5,137 nt of DNA from positions 1-5,137 of the forward strand of contig CAKMZG010000180.1 of assembly GCA_929200335.1 (NCBI GenBank), written 5' to 3'. Source of the DNA: an uncultured Alphaproteobacteria bacterium (GTDB lineage Bacteria > Pseudomonadota > Alphaproteobacteria > Rhizobiales > Rhizobiaceae). The first letter of the stretch is position 1; every line of letters starts with the position of its first letter. Below the pieces are notes generated by a model. The model was not told the DNA's origin and did not search any database. It saw only the letters and a program-made list of their open reading frames with translations. Of the stretch, positions 4,721 through 5,137 are shown one piece after another. The position numbers and the translations under genes are program-made.

Positions 4721-4895
4721 CTATATTTTGCTTGTATTTGTCTATTGCAGAGTATAAATCACCGCCAACAGTTTGCCAATCGGACGCTATTGCTTCTGAA
4801 TCCGAACGATTCAGAATTTTAGCCAGCCTCTTATCACGAGAAGGCGCTATACTAAATATAGTTCCAGCACCTGCTAACAAATTTTCAAATAACAT
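4677..4895 (-). CDS. Small prophage protein paired with DUF2335, 72 aa
   Basis: The N-terminus is hydrophobic (LFENLLAGAGTIFSIAP), too short and broken for a firm membrane span. The middle has SDSEAIASDWQTVGGDLYSAIDKY, a pattern I associate with short proteins of unknown function in gammaproteobacterial prophages, although I cannot name a family. The C-terminal 18 residues are charged and Gln-rich (KKEKQQEQSNAQ) and lie in the overlap with the DUF2335 gene. The start at 4895 is well supported: AGGAG lies 6 nt upstream. The 44-bp overlap implies the two genes are one translational unit, so they may act together at the membrane. Confidence 0.75.
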   Translation of the reverse strand: MLFENLLAGAGTIFSIAPSRDKRLAKILNRSDSEAIASDWQTVGGDLYSAIDKYKQNIDGKKEKQQEQSNAQ

Positions 4896-4946
4896 TAGGC
4901 ACTCCTATATCTTTTAATTTCTTAGTTTAATTTTTGAAAACCCAAA

Positions 4947-4981
4947 AACTTGGCTAAGTTACTAACTTAAGTTTTAAACTT
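4947..4981. promoter_or_regulatory. Operator-like cluster of alternating AACTT/AAGTT half-sites
   Basis: Five half-sites alternate in orientation: AACTT at 4947, AAGTT at 4956, AACTT at 4964, AAGTT at 4969, AACTT at 4977. They build two perfect 15-bp palindromes, TAAGTTACTAACTTA (4955-4969) and TAAGTTTTAAACTTA (4968-4982), with centres 13 bp apart. The cluster lies 60-90 bp upstream of the 72-residue gene, in a promoter position, although I see no convincing -35/-10 pair. Half-site spacing differs from the repressor operators, so another regulator is likely. Confidence 0.5.
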
Positions 4982-5057
4982 ACCATATGAAAGCGTATTT
5001 TAATACTCTTTTTTATTAATCGTTTTTTTAACCTTGCCCATTTACAAAGGGTTCATC

Positions 5058-5137
5058 AATCTCTCAATCTCATAATCTCATAATCTCTCAATCTCATAAT
5101 CTCTCAATCTCATAATCTCATAATCTCATAATCTCAT
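5058..5137. repeat. Ten tandem 8-bp repeats at the window edge
   Basis: Ten uninterrupted octamers fill the last 80 bp. Two variants occur, A = AATCTCTC and B = AATCTCAT, in the order A B B A B A B B B B, and the array continues past the window. No ORF that uses it is visible here. The unit is not a multiple of three, so slippage within a coding or promoter region would act as a switch. Its function is unknown. The 5' boundary is sharp, at TTCATC just before 5058. Confidence 0.9.

Noticed and set aside
4714..4917. 67-codon rightward ORF
   Set aside because: It is antisense to the 72-residue gene, which has the better ribosome site and fits the operon.
4995..5006. GTATT-TT-AATAC inverted repeat as an operator
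   Set aside because: Five-base arms in AT-rich DNA are easily due to chance and no second copy is seen.
5058..5137. CRISPR array
   Set aside because: The units are 8 bp, contiguous and without spacers; this is a simple tandem repeat.

Overview
The window is the early regulatory and replication region of a lambda-like (lambdoid) temperate prophage, most likely in a gammaproteobacterium of low to moderate GC. The evidence is a divergent repressor/Cro switch, an O-like replication initiator that carries iterons inside its own gene, a DnaC-type helicase loader directly after it, a run of short overlapping genes, and a DUF2335 membrane protein of the sort found in proteobacterial prophages. Good AGGAG/GGAGG ribosome binding sites precede most genes. 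No host gene, integrase or tRNA is present, so neither the species nor the prophage ends can be fixed.

Layout from right to left. At the right edge is an array of exactly ten 8-bp units (5058-5137) that runs off the window. Next comes an AT-rich spacer with an alternating AACTT/AAGTT inverted-repeat cluster (4947-4981). It lies upstream of two overlapping leftward genes: a 72-residue protein and a 147-residue DUF2335 membrane protein. These converge on the only clear rightward gene, a 217-residue CI/LexA-type repressor with a self-cleaving S24 domain (3450-4103). Between the repressor and the leftward cro-like gene (3167-3367) are three operators of consensus TRTAAG-n4-CTTAYA, spaced exactly 25 bp centre to centre, with opposed promoters.

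Left of cro the leftward early operon continues: a possible 28-codon ORF, the O-like initiator (2244-3047, GTG start), a DnaC-like ATPase (1424-2257), a 73-residue protein, a 68-residue CxxC/CxxxC protein, an apparently broken short frame (904-1029), an 87-residue helix-turn-helix protein and a 131-residue protein of unknown family. Past its end lie 283 bp with no convincing gene. They hold an extended -10 promoter candidate, possible stem-loops and a strong leftward intrinsic terminator (28-54), an arrangement resembling a lambda pR'/tR' late leader.

How it would work: in the lysogen, repressor dimers occupy the three operators, silence the leftward promoter and limit their own synthesis. 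DNA damage triggers repressor autocleavage, the leftward operon is expressed, Cro holds the repressor gene down, the O-like protein binds its iterons at 2603-2773, the adjacent AT-rich tract opens, and the DnaC-like protein loads host DnaB. The most informative new-looking element is the internal origin, because one iteron copy lies in a different reading frame from the others, so the DNA and not the peptide is what is conserved.
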